From Dromiciops gliroides (lineage: Eukaryota > Chordata > Mammalia > Microbiotheria > Microbiotheriidae): a stretch of 64,000 nucleotides of DNA. The notes under the pieces were generated by a model. The model was not told where the DNA came from, did not search any database, and worked only from the letters and a program-made list of their open reading frames with translations. The DNA is taken from positions 303,161,885 through 303,225,884 of the forward strand of contig NC_057865.1 of the NCBI RefSeq assembly GCF_019393635.1. The letters are read 5' to 3'. Numbering within the stretch: position 1 is the stretch's first letter; each line of letters begins with the position of its first letter. This document shows positions 1 through 10,538 of the stretch, one piece after another. Both the position numbers and the translations under genes were made by a program.

Positions 1-253
1 TACAACAGCAAGATAACTCCTCCAGGGCCAGCCATCACAAAGACTTTGTTAACTTTAGCAACCTAGAAAAAGCAAGCTCCTAAGCCCTGAAGCCTAGTGA
101 AAAGCACCTTTAAGACCCAGAGCATCAGCACAAAAACCTGAGAGTTTAGGAAAAGCGCACAACTGGAGTAAAAACATCAAAGCACAAAATAAGGCACAAA
201 ATGAGCAAAACCCCCCCAAACAACAAAAAGTATTCACTATTGATGGTTACTAT

Positions 254-807
254 TATATGGGACAGTTGCCTCAGTTTACCCAAATAATTTGAGGAGACTA
301 CCAGGTCAAGCAGAGACAGATTTATTTCATTCTGAGGAAAATGGGTGACCTCATGCAAGGAATGAGGAGCACACTGATGAGCTCATGAGTTGGGGTTTTA
401 TGGATGTTTGAGGGGGCCGTCCCCTCGTGCACAGGGTGAGCTCACACTCCAACATCCAATTCTGTCTCACCCAAATTTGCGTGATTAGCTCACGATCATG
501 GTATGGAGGCATGCTCAGCTGGGTTTGAGAGATGGAGGGAAGGGGAAAGGGTGAAATCACTCCACCCATGTAAAGAGGGGACAAGGGGGAAGAAGAGAGA
601 GAAGGTACCAGGAGCTAGAGCTTAGGAATGCAAGCAGGGAGAGGTAATATCAGGGTGGGTCTGCGCTAACAGGAAACAGCTCTCCTCTTTGGCCACAGAA
701 TATGGACAGAATAGTATAAAAATAACAGGAACTGGGGGATGGGAAGTTTCCAGACCCCAGCCTCAGCGTTTGAACTGACCCAAGTCCACCATTTCATTTC
801 CCACACA
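254..807 (-). mobile_element. Solo ERV LTR (fossil)
   Basis: This 554-bp element is flanked by the 4-bp repeat 'ctat' (250-253 and 808-811) and interrupts the L1 ORF1 region, which is uninterrupted at the matching place near 22635. On the minus strand it begins TGTGTGGGAAATG. The same LTR family ends the ERV piece at 8267, and its outer edge recurs at 20796 and 39323. The 4-bp target duplication fits a class I (gamma-like) ERV. No coding region remains. Confidence 0.8.
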
Positions 808-927
808 CTATGATAATAGGAAAAATCAAAGGCATAAACATAGAGGATAACAGTAACCAAATGGCTACAGGTGAAGATTCAAAGACCAATGTTAATTGGT
901 CTCAGGCCCAAAAAGAATTCCTGGAGA

Positions 928-1077
928 GGGCAGCTAGGTGGTGCAGTAGATAGAGCACCGATCCTAGATTCAGGAGGACCTGCATTCAAATTCAGCCTCA
1001 GACACTTGACACTTACTAGCAGTGTGACCCTGGGTAAGTCACTTAACCCTCATTGCCCAACAAAACAAAACAAAACA
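928..1077 (+). mobile_element. WSINE1-like CORE-SINE
   Basis: Full-length plus-strand copy with a CAAAA-rich tail. The short repeat 'aattcctggaga' / 'aattccttgaaga' on either side is the target duplication within L1 ORF1. Confidence 0.9.
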
Positions 1078-1507
1078 AAATTCCTTGAAGAGCTTAAAAG
1101 GACTTTAAAAAGCAAATTAGAGAAGTGAAAGAAAAACTGGGGTAATAAATAAAAGTAGTGTAAGAGAACAATAAAAAAGAAATACAAATATTTACTGAGG
1201 GAAATAACTCCCTCAAAAAAAGAGTTAGCTAAATGGCTATAAAATTGTGCATACCCTTGGCTCTAGCAGTACCACCCCAAGGTTTATATCCCAAATACTG
1301 ATGCCAAAAATGAAAATATTATATAGTAGCTCTTTTTTTAAAGTTTTCAATGCCTTTTAATACCTTTTCTTTTTTTGATAAAAGCATTTTATTTTTTCCA
1401 GTTACATGTAAAGATATTTTTAAACATTTGTTTATATAAGATTTCCAATTTAAAAAATTTCTCCCTCCCTCCCCTCCCTCCCAGCAGGTAATCAGATATA
1501 GGTGTTT

Positions 1508-1539
<32 letters not shown>

Positions 1540-3333
1540 TACATACATATACATATCTATATATATAAAATAACATTAAACGTATTTCTACATTAGTCAT
1601 GTTATAAGAGAAGAATCAGAGCAATAAGGAAAAACCTCAAAATAGAAGAACAACAGCCCCCAAACAAAAGAAATAGTATTGTTCAATCAGAATCCATACT
1701 CCACAGTTCTTTTTTTTTTCTGGATTTGGAGATCACCTTCCATCATGAGTCCCCTGGAACTCTCCTGTTCCACTGCATTGGTGAGAAGAATCTAGTCCAT
1801 CACAGTAGATCAACACACAATGTTGATGATACCGTGTACAATGTTCTTCTGGTTCTGCTCATCTCACTCATCATCAGCCCACGCAAGACCCTCCAGGTTT
1901 CTCTGAACTCCTCCTGCTCATCGTTTCTTACAGCACAATAGAATTCCATTACATTCATATACCACAACTTGTCCAGCCATTCCCCAATGGATGGGCATCC
2001 CCTCAACTTCCACTTCCTTGCCACCACAAAAAGAGCAGCTATAAATATTTCTGCACATGTGGGTCCTTTTCCCTTTTTTATAATCTCTTTGGGAAAAAGA
2101 CCCAAAAGTTGTATTGCTGGGTCAAAGGGTATCCACAGCTTTATCGCCCTTTGGGCATAATTCCAAATTGCTCTCCAGAATGGTTGGATCAGTTCACAGC
2201 TCCTCCAACAATGCATTAGTGTTCCAATTTTTCCACAGCTTCTTCAACATTGATTATTTTCCTTTTTTGTCATATTAGCCAATCTGATAGGTGTCAGGTG
2301 GTACCTCAGAGTTGTTTGAATTTGCACCTCTCTAATCAATAGTGATTTAGAGCATTTTTTCATATGGGAATAGATAGCTTTGATTTCTTCATTAGAAAAC
2401 TGTCTATTCATATCCTTTGACCATTTCTCAATTGGGGAATGACTTGGATTCTTATAAATTTGATTTAGTTCCCTATATATTTTAGAGATGAGGCCTTTAT
2501 CAGAAGTACTGGCCATAAAAATTGTTTCCCAGATTTCTGCCTCCCTTCTAATTTTGGATGTATTTCTTCTGTTTGCACAAAACCTTTTTAATTTAATGTA
2601 ATCAAAATCATCCATTTTGCATTTCATAATATTCTCTATCTCTTGTTTGGTCATAAACTGTTCTCCTTTCCAAAGATCTGAAAGGTAGACTATTCCTTCC
2701 TCTCCTAATTTACCTATGGTATCACCTCTTATGTCTAAATCGTGTACCCATTTTGACCTTATTTTAGTACAAGGTGTAAGATGTTGGTCTATGCCTAATT
2801 TCTGCCATACTATCTTCCAGTTTTCCTAGCAGTTTTTGTCAAATACTGAATTCCTATCCCAGAAGCTGGAGTCTTTGGGTATATCAAACACTACATTACT
2901 AGTGTCATTTACTATTGTGTCTCCTCTGCCTAGCCTATTCCATTGATCCTCCACTCTATCTCCTAGCCAGTACCAGATAGTTTTGATGACTGCCGCTTTA
3001 TAGTAAAGCTCCAGGTTTGGTACCACTAACCCACCTTCCTGTGCATTTTTTTTCATTATTTCCCTGGATATTCTTGACTTTTTGTTTTTCCAGATGAATT
3101 TTGTTATTATTTTTTCTGGCTCTATAAAATAATTCTTAGGTGTTCTGATTGGTATGGCACTGAATAAGTAAATTAATTTAGGTAGAATTGTAATTTTTGT
3201 TATATTAGCTTGGCCTATCCACGAGCAATTGATATCTTTCCAATTTTTTTTTATCTGATTTGTGTGAAAAGTGTTTTGTATTTGTGTGCATAGAGTTCCT
3301 GGGTTTGTCTTGGCAAGTAGACTCCCCAATATA

Positions 3334-3465
3334 TTTTTTTAATGAGGCAATTGGGGTTAAGTGACTTGCCCAGGGTCACACAGCTAGTAAGTGTTAAGTG
3401 TCTGAGGCTGGATTTGAACTCAGGTACTCCTAACTCCAGGGCCAGGGCTCTATCTACTGTGCCAC
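3334..3465 (-). mobile_element. WSINE1-like SINE
   Basis: Minus-strand copy with its poly(T) end at the left. The tRNA-derived head is cut at 'gtgccac', so it is slightly 5'-truncated. It sits inside the reverse L1. Confidence 0.85.
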
Positions 3466-3486
3466 ATATTTATAGCTGCTATTTTT

Positions 3487-3640
3487 TTGTGTTTTGTTTT
3501 TTGTTTTTGCGGGGGAATTAGGGTTAAGTGATTTGCCCAGGGTCACACAGCAAGTGTCAAATGTCTGAGGCTGAATTTGAACTCAGGTCCTCTTGAATCT
3601 AAGGTCAGTGCTTTATCCACTGTGCCACCTAGCCGGCCCC
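3487..3640 (-). mobile_element. WSINE1-like SINE
   Basis: Second, more diverged minus-strand SINE a few bases from the previous one, with a T/G-rich tail. The interrupted L1 resumes at about 3641 ('actcccaagtaatttatatt'). Confidence 0.85.
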
Positions 3641-4098
3641 GACTCCCAAGTAATTTATATTATCTACCGTTACTTTAAATGGAATTTCTCTTTCTATGTC
3701 TTGTTGCTGGACATTATTGGTCATATATAGAAATGCTGATGATTTATGTGGATTTATTTTATGGCCTGCTACTTTACTGAAGTTGTTAATTATTTCAAGT
3801 AATTTTCGAGTTGATTCTCTAGGATTCTCTAAGTATACCTTCATATCATCTAGCAGCTCTTTTTGTGGGGGCTAAGAATTCAAAATCAAAGGAATGCCCA
3901 CACATTGGGGAATGGCTAAACAAAGTGTGGTATATGATGGGGATGGAATACTATTGTGCTATAGGAAATGACAAGCAGGATGACTTCAGAAAGGCCTGGC
4001 AAGACATGTACTAAATGATGTATAGTGAAGTGAGCAGAACCAGGAGAATGTTGTGCACAGAGACAGCAATAGGGTTTGATGCAGAACTGTGAATGACT

Positions 4099-4675
4099 TG
4101 ACTAGGACTCAAGAGGAGGGGATGGAGCCTGGGAGGGGTTTGAGAAGGGAGAGGGAGGAGTGTCAGCCCTGAGTGGTACGCTGAAGGGGAGAGGGGGGCA
4201 GTGTCCATGCCCACCCCACCCCTCCACATTCCCAAGCAGGCAGGTCTGAGGCTTCTGCCAAATTGGAAGACCAGAGTCTGTTGTGCATACACCTCTCTCT
4301 TTCATTCTTCTTATTTTTTTTTTGGTGAGGCAATTGGGGTTAAGTGACTTGCCCAGGGTCACACAGCTAGTAAGTGTTAAGTGTCTGAGGCTGGATTTGA
4401 ATTCAGGTCCTCCTTAATCCAGGGCTGGTGCTCCATCCACTGAGCCACCTAGCTGCCCCTCTCTCTTTCATTCTAATGAGTTTGACCTACTTGGTTCATT
4501 AGGAGCACACACTGTTCCCCCTGAGACTCCTGTGCACAGCACTAAGGGAATGGATAGTTAATTCATGAAATAATGAAATGGGGGCAGCAGGAAGGGTGTG
4601 GCAATTGCTCTTTAATGAGGCTTGGGGACGAGCTGAGAAAAGGGAGGGGGGGGTTAGAGAGGACACAATTCCACA
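4099..4675. repeat. Duplicated upstream flank of the 45-kb exon-1 gene (fragment X', copy A)
   Basis: This segment ('aggactcaagaggagggg' through 'gaggacacaattcc') matches the DNA upstream of the exon-1 gene at 44690-45050 and its broken copy at 12805-13165. On the left it is fused to the deleted L1 at 'gaatgacttgactaggactc'. On the right it is joined to the SH2B1-derived 3' UTR at 'cacaattcc'. Both junctions recur in copies C and D, so the fusion predates those duplications. No open frame is convincing. Confidence 0.75.
4309..4460 (-). mobile_element. WSINE1-like SINE
   Basis: Minus-strand copy flanked by the direct repeat 'ctctctttcattct' (4295-4308 and 4461-4474). It is missing from the matching segments near 23430 and 29660, so it arrived after those blocks separated. 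Confidence 0.9.
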
Positions 4676-5145
4676 CTAAACTGATAAATCTTTACCTTTA
4701 TTCCAGATTATTTTCCTTTTTACTGTCAGATACATAACATTTGAATATTTGTGAACAGAAGAATGTCTTTTCTTGATAACATAAATATTTTAGAGCAAGG
4801 AAAACGGTCTTGTAGTGGTGGGCAACATTTTAAAAAAGAAATGTAAGAAAAAAGCGCAAAGTATAACATTATAACAGAATGTTCATCTTTTAAAAAAAAC
4901 CACTAACTATAAAGTGTGACAGGTACAATAAGTTACAGCAAAAGCAATAGATGAACCCTTATGAGTGGTCCCACAGCCCTACCTAGATTTTTCAGTTGCT
5001 AACTTCTTCCACAAAGAGGAAAGAAATAGGATGACAGTGCTTCCTTCGTTTTCACACCAACTTCCAAAAATGAAACCACGTTACTCACCCAGAGGAGACT
5101 GACAAAAGAGCTAAGGAAATATTGTCTTTGTCTCCTCTGTGTAGT
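4676..5145 (-). other. 3' UTR of SH2B1-derived copy A
   Basis: This stretch downstream of the copy A stop codon is conserved in the other three copies. On the minus strand it carries the polyadenylation signal AATAAA (plus-strand 'tttatt' 4697-4702), preserved in B (13984-13989), C (23634-23639) and D (30027-30032). The signal suggests that the 3' end of the source mRNA was copied together with the coding region. Confidence 0.65.
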
Positions 5146-6855
5146 TTAGGTTAGGACTTTGCTCATCCCAATTTCTGTATTGTCCTCTACTTCTAACTCT
5201 ACTTTGTGCATGGTGGGCTCTGGCCTTTTTTCTAACAGCAGGTCCACCCCTAGACAATCAAGGGCAAGGGGAGCAGTTGTACCTCTCTGGGGAGGGTCCA
5301 TCCTGGGTCCTGGCCCAGGGCCAGAGAGAAAGGGGGACCTGGATATGTGGGTGTATTCCTCCATATAGGAAGGAGTTATTGATGGCTCCTGAGTGGACCC
5401 CATCCTCCTGGGCACTCCCTCTGCCCGTTCCCTGCCTTTTGGCCACTGTGGTGCCTTAACATAGCTGGTAAGGGTAACGTGGCTGAAGGGCTCAGACTCC
5501 ACAGGAATAGGGTGGACACTGAAATATGCCAGCATGTCACAGACTGTGGAGAAGAAGAGGTGCCGCACCTGGCACTGACCACTGTCATTCAGGGTAAGAA
5601 GACGGTGTTTGACCCTGCCCTCAAAGTTGAATGTGAGGACATACTTCCCTATCTTCTTGTTGCTTTTACGTACCAGGTAGACACCTCGGCTGGCAGCACC
5701 CCCTTCAAGTACTAGCTCAGCAGCTTGGAGTCTAGGGATGGTTCCATGGAACCAAGGGTACTCTGAGAGGAGGTCGTCCCTATCACCTCCATCTGCCTCC
5801 TCCTGAGACAGGAAGGAGCCTGTGGTGTCTGGAGCATAAGGGGTTGGTGGGAGGTTAGTTTTCCCCACTGGGGGCCCCTTTTTAATGGGGAATCGGGAAG
5901 ACACCTCAGGGGGTATCAGTTCAGTTGAGTAATAATAGGAGGCAGCAGTGGAGGCAGAGCTGGGGGAGACAGAAGCTGAGGGATGGTCTGAGAGGCCCCC
6001 ACAGGCCCCCTGAGGCAGGTCCACGTGGCTCTCCCTAGGTGCCAAGGGCAGCTCCTGTCTGTGCTCTGTCCTTGTCCCAACCTTGAAGGGCCCCTCTGCC
6101 CCACGGCTAGTTGACTCCTCACTGGCACTACCACCCTCACCCAGGACAGGGAGCCCAGAGGCTGAGGTCTCCAAGGGTTCCCCTCCCCTACTTATTGTCT
6201 CCATCTCAAAGCTTTCTCCAGGTGCCCCACCACTAGTTGGCCCCTCACTGATGCTATCACCCCCATCAGAGGAGTGGGAGTTGCTGTTTTCACCCAGGTC
6301 AGGTGGCCCTGAGGCAGAGCTCTCCAAAGGTCCAACTGCAGAGGGGGGGTCACCCGCTCCCCGCCACTGGAAGATCCCTTGGACTGAGCGGCCAAATGAG
6401 CGCAGGGAGAAGCGTTTCTTCACCTGAGGCTTTGAAGAGTTTGAAGCCATCGAGGAAGGGAGAGGGCCAGCCTGGTCTTCAGAGGATCGAGAACGACCCC
6501 ACACAGTCAGAGGCTCACTGTTCCCACAGCTCTGCAGGGAAGGACCACTTGATGGGGTTTCCTCACCAAGACTAAGGAGCATCCGACCAGATGATAAAAG
6601 GGAACCTGAGGTCTGGGCCACCTCTGCCTCAAAATGCTGCAAGAAGAGCAGAGCAAAACGTCGGGAGAAGGTTGCCTCATCCCCAGAGTATTGGGGATGG
6701 GAAGCCCAGTAGAGGCAGAAGCGTCGGGCACAGTCCAGGGCTGCTTCCCGAGCCTGGGATTCACAGAACTCCTGCCAACCTGGGGAAGGTGGTGGTGATG
6801 GGAGAGGGTGAGGAGAAGGGGCAGCGCCATCCTCAGGGGAAGGGGCACCATTCAT
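5146..6855 (-). CDS. SH2B1-derived intronless adaptor without PH domain, copy A
   Basis: The 569-residue open frame starts [10 protein letters not shown], as SH2B1 does. Residues about 24-82 match the SH2B1 dimerisation domain (phenylalanine zipper; 'WQEFCES', '[18 protein letters not shown]'). A basic stretch '[13 protein letters not shown]' is at 146-158, followed by two copies of a 'GPLE(S/T)SASG' repeat (about 174-260), then '[15 protein letters not shown]'. An SH2 domain occupies about 366-466, with 'YPWFHG' and 'GVYLVRKS' (Arg396 of the FLVR motif). SH2B1 has a PH domain between these regions; here it is absent. Fusing several parental exons without introns marks a retrogene. After residue about 535 the frame shifts by one base relative to copies C and D, giving a private tail ending 'GMSKVLT'. 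The parent adaptor binds JAK2 and receptor kinases; function here is unknown. Confidence 0.85.
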   Translation of the reverse strand: MNGAPSPEDGAAPSPHPLPSPPPSPGWQEFCESQAREAALDCARRFCLYWASHPQYSGDEATFSRRFALLFLQHFEAEVAQTSGSLLSSGRMLLSLGEETPSSGPSLQSCGNSEPLTVWGRSRSSEDQAGPLPSSMASNSSKPQVKKRFSLRSFGRSVQGIFQWRGAGDPPSAVGPLESSASGPPDLGENSNSHSSDGGDSISEGPTSGGAPGESFEMETISRGGEPLETSASGLPVLGEGGSASEESTSRGAEGPFKVGTRTEHRQELPLAPRESHVDLPQGACGGLSDHPSASVSPSSASTAASYYYSTELIPPEVSSRFPIKKGPPVGKTNLPPTPYAPDTTGSFLSQEEADGGDRDDLLSEYPWFHGTIPRLQAAELVLEGGAASRGVYLVRKSNKKIGKYVLTFNFEGRVKHRLLTLNDSGQCQVRHLFFSTVCDMLAYFSVHPIPVESEPFSHVTLTSYVKAPQWPKGRERAEGVPRRMGSTQEPSITPSYMEEYTHISRSPFLSGPGPGPRMDPPQRGTTAPLALDCLGVDLLLEKRPEPTMHKVELEVEDNTEIGMSKVLT

Positions 6856-7066
6856 GATGAGCCAGATGAGATGGAGAGTCCAGGATCTGTTGAGGGTCTG
6901 AGGAAGAAGACCCTTAACCCTAAATTGGGACAGAGAAGAGGATAAGAACAGTGTAGAAATCTGTAAAAATATATCCTTCCTGGCAGCAGCTAGGTGGCAC
7001 AGTGGATAAAGTACTCGCCCTGATTTCAGGAAGACCTGAGTTCAAATCTGCCCTCAGACACTTGAT
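6856..7066 (-). other. 5' flank of copy A and truncated SINE
   Basis: On the minus strand the leader 'TGGCTCATC' precedes the ATG, with A at -3. Compared with copies B and C, about 45 bases (16108-16155 in B) are missing; copy D lacks them too, grouping A with D here. From 6987 to 7066 lies a truncated plus-strand WSINE1-like SINE that breaks off at 'cagacacttgatgcg'. No promoter motif was recognised. Confidence 0.6.
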
Positions 7067-7084
7067 GCGAACATGAGAGGGAGG

Positions 7085-8267
7085 ATGGTAAAGAAAAAGG
7101 ACTTACTTGAGGTCAAAAATCTGACTTGAATCCCTGTTCTGGTGGGTGACTATAAATAAAAATGTGGCTTGGCTAAATTACATTTATTACAACCAACAGA
7201 GGTTTATAAATTATACAAGAGATGCCATGAGAGGCATGTCCCAACAACTGGATGCTATCAGCTGGGTGGCCTGGGAAAACAGAAAGGTGTTAGACATGCT
7301 CCCAGCAGAGCCAGGAGGAGTCTGTGTGATGTTATGTGGCGACCGTTGTATATTTATCCCTAATAATAGAGCCCCAGTTGGGTCCATTACCCAAGCATTG
7401 AAAGGGCCCATGGCCCTATCTGAGGAAGTGGCTAGAAATTCAGGAGTGGATACAAGGGCTTGGATAAGTTGGTTAGACTCTTTGTTTACTGGTCCCTAGT
7501 CTAGGGTGAGCTCCATGGTAATAGTGAATTTTAGGGTCCTTCTCATACTTCCTGTTCAGTCCCTTGCTTTATAGACTCGGCACAATGTACAATCCAACTG
7601 ATGCAGCTGACACTGACCCAACGGTTCACAGAGAAAGGAGAAAAGACCCCGATCCTGAAACTTCAGAAAGGAGAGACCAGTGATGATCTGGACTTAAACC
7701 AGCAGGCTGCCAATCATTGGGAAAAGGAAGCAAGCCAGTGACTCAAGTACAGTGTGTGCTCTCTGAGTAAAAGAGCAAGGGAAGGGCAGCTAGGTGGTGC
7801 AGTGGATAGAGCACCGGCCCTGGATTCAGGACGACCTGAGTTCAAATCTGACCTCAGACACTTAACACTTACTAGCTGTGTGACCCTGGGCAAGTCACTT
7901 AACCCCAATTGCCTCACTAAAAAAAAAAAAAAAAAAGAGGAAGGGGGATTGAGTCAGTTCTGACTCTGAGGCTGGGGTCTGGAAAGTTCCCAACTCCCAG
8001 TCCCTTTTATGGTTAGACCAATCTGTCCATATTCCATCCTGTTGCTAAAACACACAGCCCTCCCCCTTGTTCTGTGGCCAAGCAGGAGAGCTGTCTCCTG
8101 TTAGTGCAGACCCACCCTGATGCTACCTCTCCCTGCTTGCATTCCCAAGCCCTAGCTCCTGGGACCAGCTCCTGATATCATCTCTCCCTTCTTCCCCCTT
8201 GTCCCCTCTGCTTGACTTGGTGGTCTCCTCGAATTATTTGGGTAAACTGAGGCAATTGTCCCATACA
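7085..8267 (+). mobile_element. ERV fragment: env transmembrane region plus 3' LTR (fossil)
   Basis: Positions 7146-7499 encode a retroviral Env transmembrane-subunit region, recognisable from 'ENRKVLDMLPAEPGGVCVM' and the cysteine cluster after it, typical of gamma-type Env proteins. Downstream sequence leads into an LTR of the same family as 254-807, ending CCCATACA at 8267. The element is broken: only the 3' part is present and a SINE is inserted. The right flank continues as the tandem-repeat monomer ('cagtaacagagtccc'). Confidence 0.75.
7794..7936 (+). mobile_element. WSINE1-like SINE
   Basis: Full-length plus-strand copy with a pure poly(A) tail of about 18 bases, suggesting a young insertion. 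It lies within the ERV 3' part. Confidence 0.9.
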
Positions 8268-8440
8268 TCAGTAACAGAGTCCCAGTAGTAAAATTGACTG
8301 GGCCTCCCGTGGCTTTAGATGCAAGCAGCTCCAGTGCTTGTTTAGGTTAACTGTGTCTTTAAATTCCACCATTTAAAACAATTAAGAAAACTAATTAAAA
8401 AACATGACACCCCTCCCCCAACAAACAAACAAAAAACGGA
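8268..8440 (+). repeat. Partial monomer of the ~350-bp tandem repeat
   Basis: Sequence such as 'agtagtaaaattgactggg' and 'gcagctccagtgcttgttta' matches the repeat monomer best seen at 33021-35090. It directly precedes L1 copy 2. Confidence 0.6.
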
Positions 8441-9373
8441 GAAACTTCCAGTGCCAAAATGGCCAAAAATGAGGAAGTGAGGAAGTAACCCCCAGAGGTT
8501 CTCCCAAATTTCCCCTCCAAAGTGACTTAAAACTGCCTCTGAATCCCTCCAGGGGTAGGGAAGCAGCCCACCAGCTGGGCAGGAAAGGTCTGTCTTACCT
8601 GGGAGGGAGGGAGGTGAGGTCCAGGAGTAGGAACAGCAACAGCAGCAGCTTCTGGACTCACAGCAGGGGGCCTGAGGCAAGGCTTTTAGCCTGGGCAATT
8701 CACCTGCAAGGCTCCACCCCCCTGCAAACCAGCAGCTCCCTGGGCAGGTGAGCAGTCTGGGCAGCAGTTTGGGGACCCTCACCAGGCACCAGGGAGGTGC
8801 CCTGCTGACCAGTAGTGAAGCCCAGCTGAAAACTGGTAAACCGCAAGTTCCCACCCCTGTGACCGTCCAGCAGAGAGACCTTTTCCAGGGCAAACTAGCA
8901 ACAGGGGACCCCACCCCCCAGCATATTACAACAAAATGACCTTTCCAGGGCCTGCTAACAGAGCACTGATCACCATAGCAAAATTGGGCAGACTGGAAAC
9001 AAAATTACTCCCCCCCACCCCCAGGGCCTGCTAATAGAAAAACCCTGCTAACAGAGCAATCCAGCAGCAGGGGCCCAGCCTTGGGGCAGAACAACAGCAC
9101 TATCCCTCCTTCAGGGCCGGCCACTAGAAAGACTTTGTTAACTTTAGCAACCTAGAAAAAGCAAGCTGCTAAGCCCTTGTAATGTTAAAGATAATGTTCG
9201 GATTCGCTCCTACATAATGACACTCCAACACCAGGTGAAGAAAATTCAATTTAATGAGTATTATAGTACAGGAAAAGAGATATTAGTTTGGCAACACCAA
9301 TAAAGTAAGCAGCCTAACAATGTAACTATTATAGCAAAAGCGACCACTATGTAGAGATTTAAAGAGAAATACA

Positions 9374-9513
9374 GGGGCAGCTAGGTGACGCAGTGGATAG
9401 AGCACCAGCCCTGGAGTCAGGAGTACCTGAGTTCCAATGTGGCCTCAGACACTTAACACTTGCTAGCTGTGTGAGCCTGGGCAAGTCCCTTAATCCCAAT
9501 TGCCTCACTAAAA

Positions 9514-9601
<88 letters not shown>
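9374..9601 (+). mobile_element. WSINE1-like SINE with expanded (GA)n tail
   Basis: Plus-strand SINE whose tail has become an almost pure (GA)n run (about 9528-9605). The target duplication 'agagaaatac' lies at 9363-9372 and 9602-9611. Confidence 0.9.
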
Positions 9602-9610
<9 letters not shown>

Positions 9611-9827
9611 CATCACCAAATCGGGGAAGCACCAACTCCTGGGTCCAATTGGCTGGGGGTCCCGGTACAGCCTCCCAGAGTCCCGATTGGGAATATCCCA
9701 GGAAGAGCGTCCTCTCCATGGGTGAGACTCCAAAGAGGGGGCAGGGGGACTTACTTTGAGTTATGTAGTACCTTAAACAAAAGTGGCTTGAAGCCACCAA
9801 TGGTGGCTTGTATGATGAGCTAATTTT

Positions 9828-9973
9828 TTTGTGTGTGTGTGAGGCAAATGGGGTTAAGTGACTTGCCCAGGGTCACACAGCTAGTAAGTGTCAAGTGTAG
9901 GAGGCTGGTTTGGAACTCAGGTACTCCTGACTCCAGGGCCGGTGCTCTATGCAGTGAGCCACTTAGCTGCCCC
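9828..9973 (-). mobile_element. WSINE1-like SINE
   Basis: Minus-strand copy flanked by 'atgatgagctaatttt' (9812-9827 and 9974-9989), inserted in the LTR. Confidence 0.92.
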
Positions 9974-10344
9974 ATGATGAGCTAATTTTATGACTGACAC
10001 CAAGTGAGTTCACGCCGAATCACTGCCAGAGAAGTTGGAATAAACATTTAGTTTCTCAGGATATACTCCTGAGGGAGAGTCAACCCCCCAGGACTACCCC
10101 TGGAATTGTTTATAGTCCCTAGGAATGGCTAGTTCCTGGGAACCTTAGGCAGTTAATCAGGAAGATATGCTTAGAAGGGACCTGGCCAGGATCCCAGCAG
10201 GGTATCCTCCTTCACGTTCCCACTCTCGGTCAAAATGGGAAATTTCCCATGTTAAGCTATAGCTAGAGTTAGCAGAAAACATCTGGGAGTTCATAGAGGG
10301 GGCAAACAGTTTTGTGAGCTAGGCCTATACCTGGATAATCTTCT

Positions 10345-10538
10345 TCTTCTTCTTCTTCTTCTTCTTCTTCTTCTTCTTCTTCTTCTTCTTCTTCTTCTTC
10401 TTCTGCAGGCCAATGGGGGTTAAGTGACTTGCCCAGGGTCACACAGCTAGTAAGTGTCAAGTGTCTGAGGCTGGATTTGAACTCAGGTACTCCTGAATCC
10501 AGGGCAGGTGCTTTATCCACTGCACCACCTAGCCACCC
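10345..10538 (-). mobile_element. WSINE1-like SINE with (CTT)n tail
   Basis: Minus-strand copy whose tail has become (CTT)n (about 10339-10402). The target duplication 'cctggataatcttct' is at 10330-10344 and 10539-10553. Confidence 0.9.

Larger units (their letters stand above)
1338..3850 (-). mobile_element. 5'-truncated L1 inserted in reverse into L1 copy 1
   Basis: The A-rich tail is at the left and ORF2 C-terminal coding runs right to left. Recognisable peptides include '[20 protein letters not shown]' (about 1900-2216), '[18 protein letters not shown]' (2244-2654), 'WIGQANITKITILPKLIYLF' (2826-3329) and a piece at 3629-3844. Target duplications 'tagYagctcttttt' lie at 1324-1337 and 3851-3864. 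Several frame breaks and two SINE insertions make it inactive. Confidence 0.9.
1..4098 (+). mobile_element. Internally deleted L1 (copy 1), interrupted by other elements
   Basis: The window opens inside the 5' part of a plus-strand L1. Text matching the other copies ('actttgttaactttagcaacc', 'cacaaaaacctgaga') leads into the ORF1 coiled-coil coding start. Near 1233 ORF1 sequence ('gctaaatgg') joins directly to the end of ORF2 ('ctataaaattgtgcatacc'), so most of ORF1 and ORF2 is missing. The element is split by a solo LTR, a SINE and a reverse L1, then resumes at 3851 with ORF2 C-terminal sequence and ends near 4098. It is a dead non-autonomous copy. Confidence 0.8.

Noticed and set aside
7146-7499. 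117-codon Env-like open frame as a domesticated host gene
   Set aside because: Only a fragment of the transmembrane region beside an LTR; nothing suggests a retained host gene.
8342-8914. 190-codon minus-strand open frame, with similar ones near 17717, 21827, 35147 and 41263
   Set aside because: These are shadows of the GC-rich L1 5' UTR; reading continues into repeat and SINE sequence.
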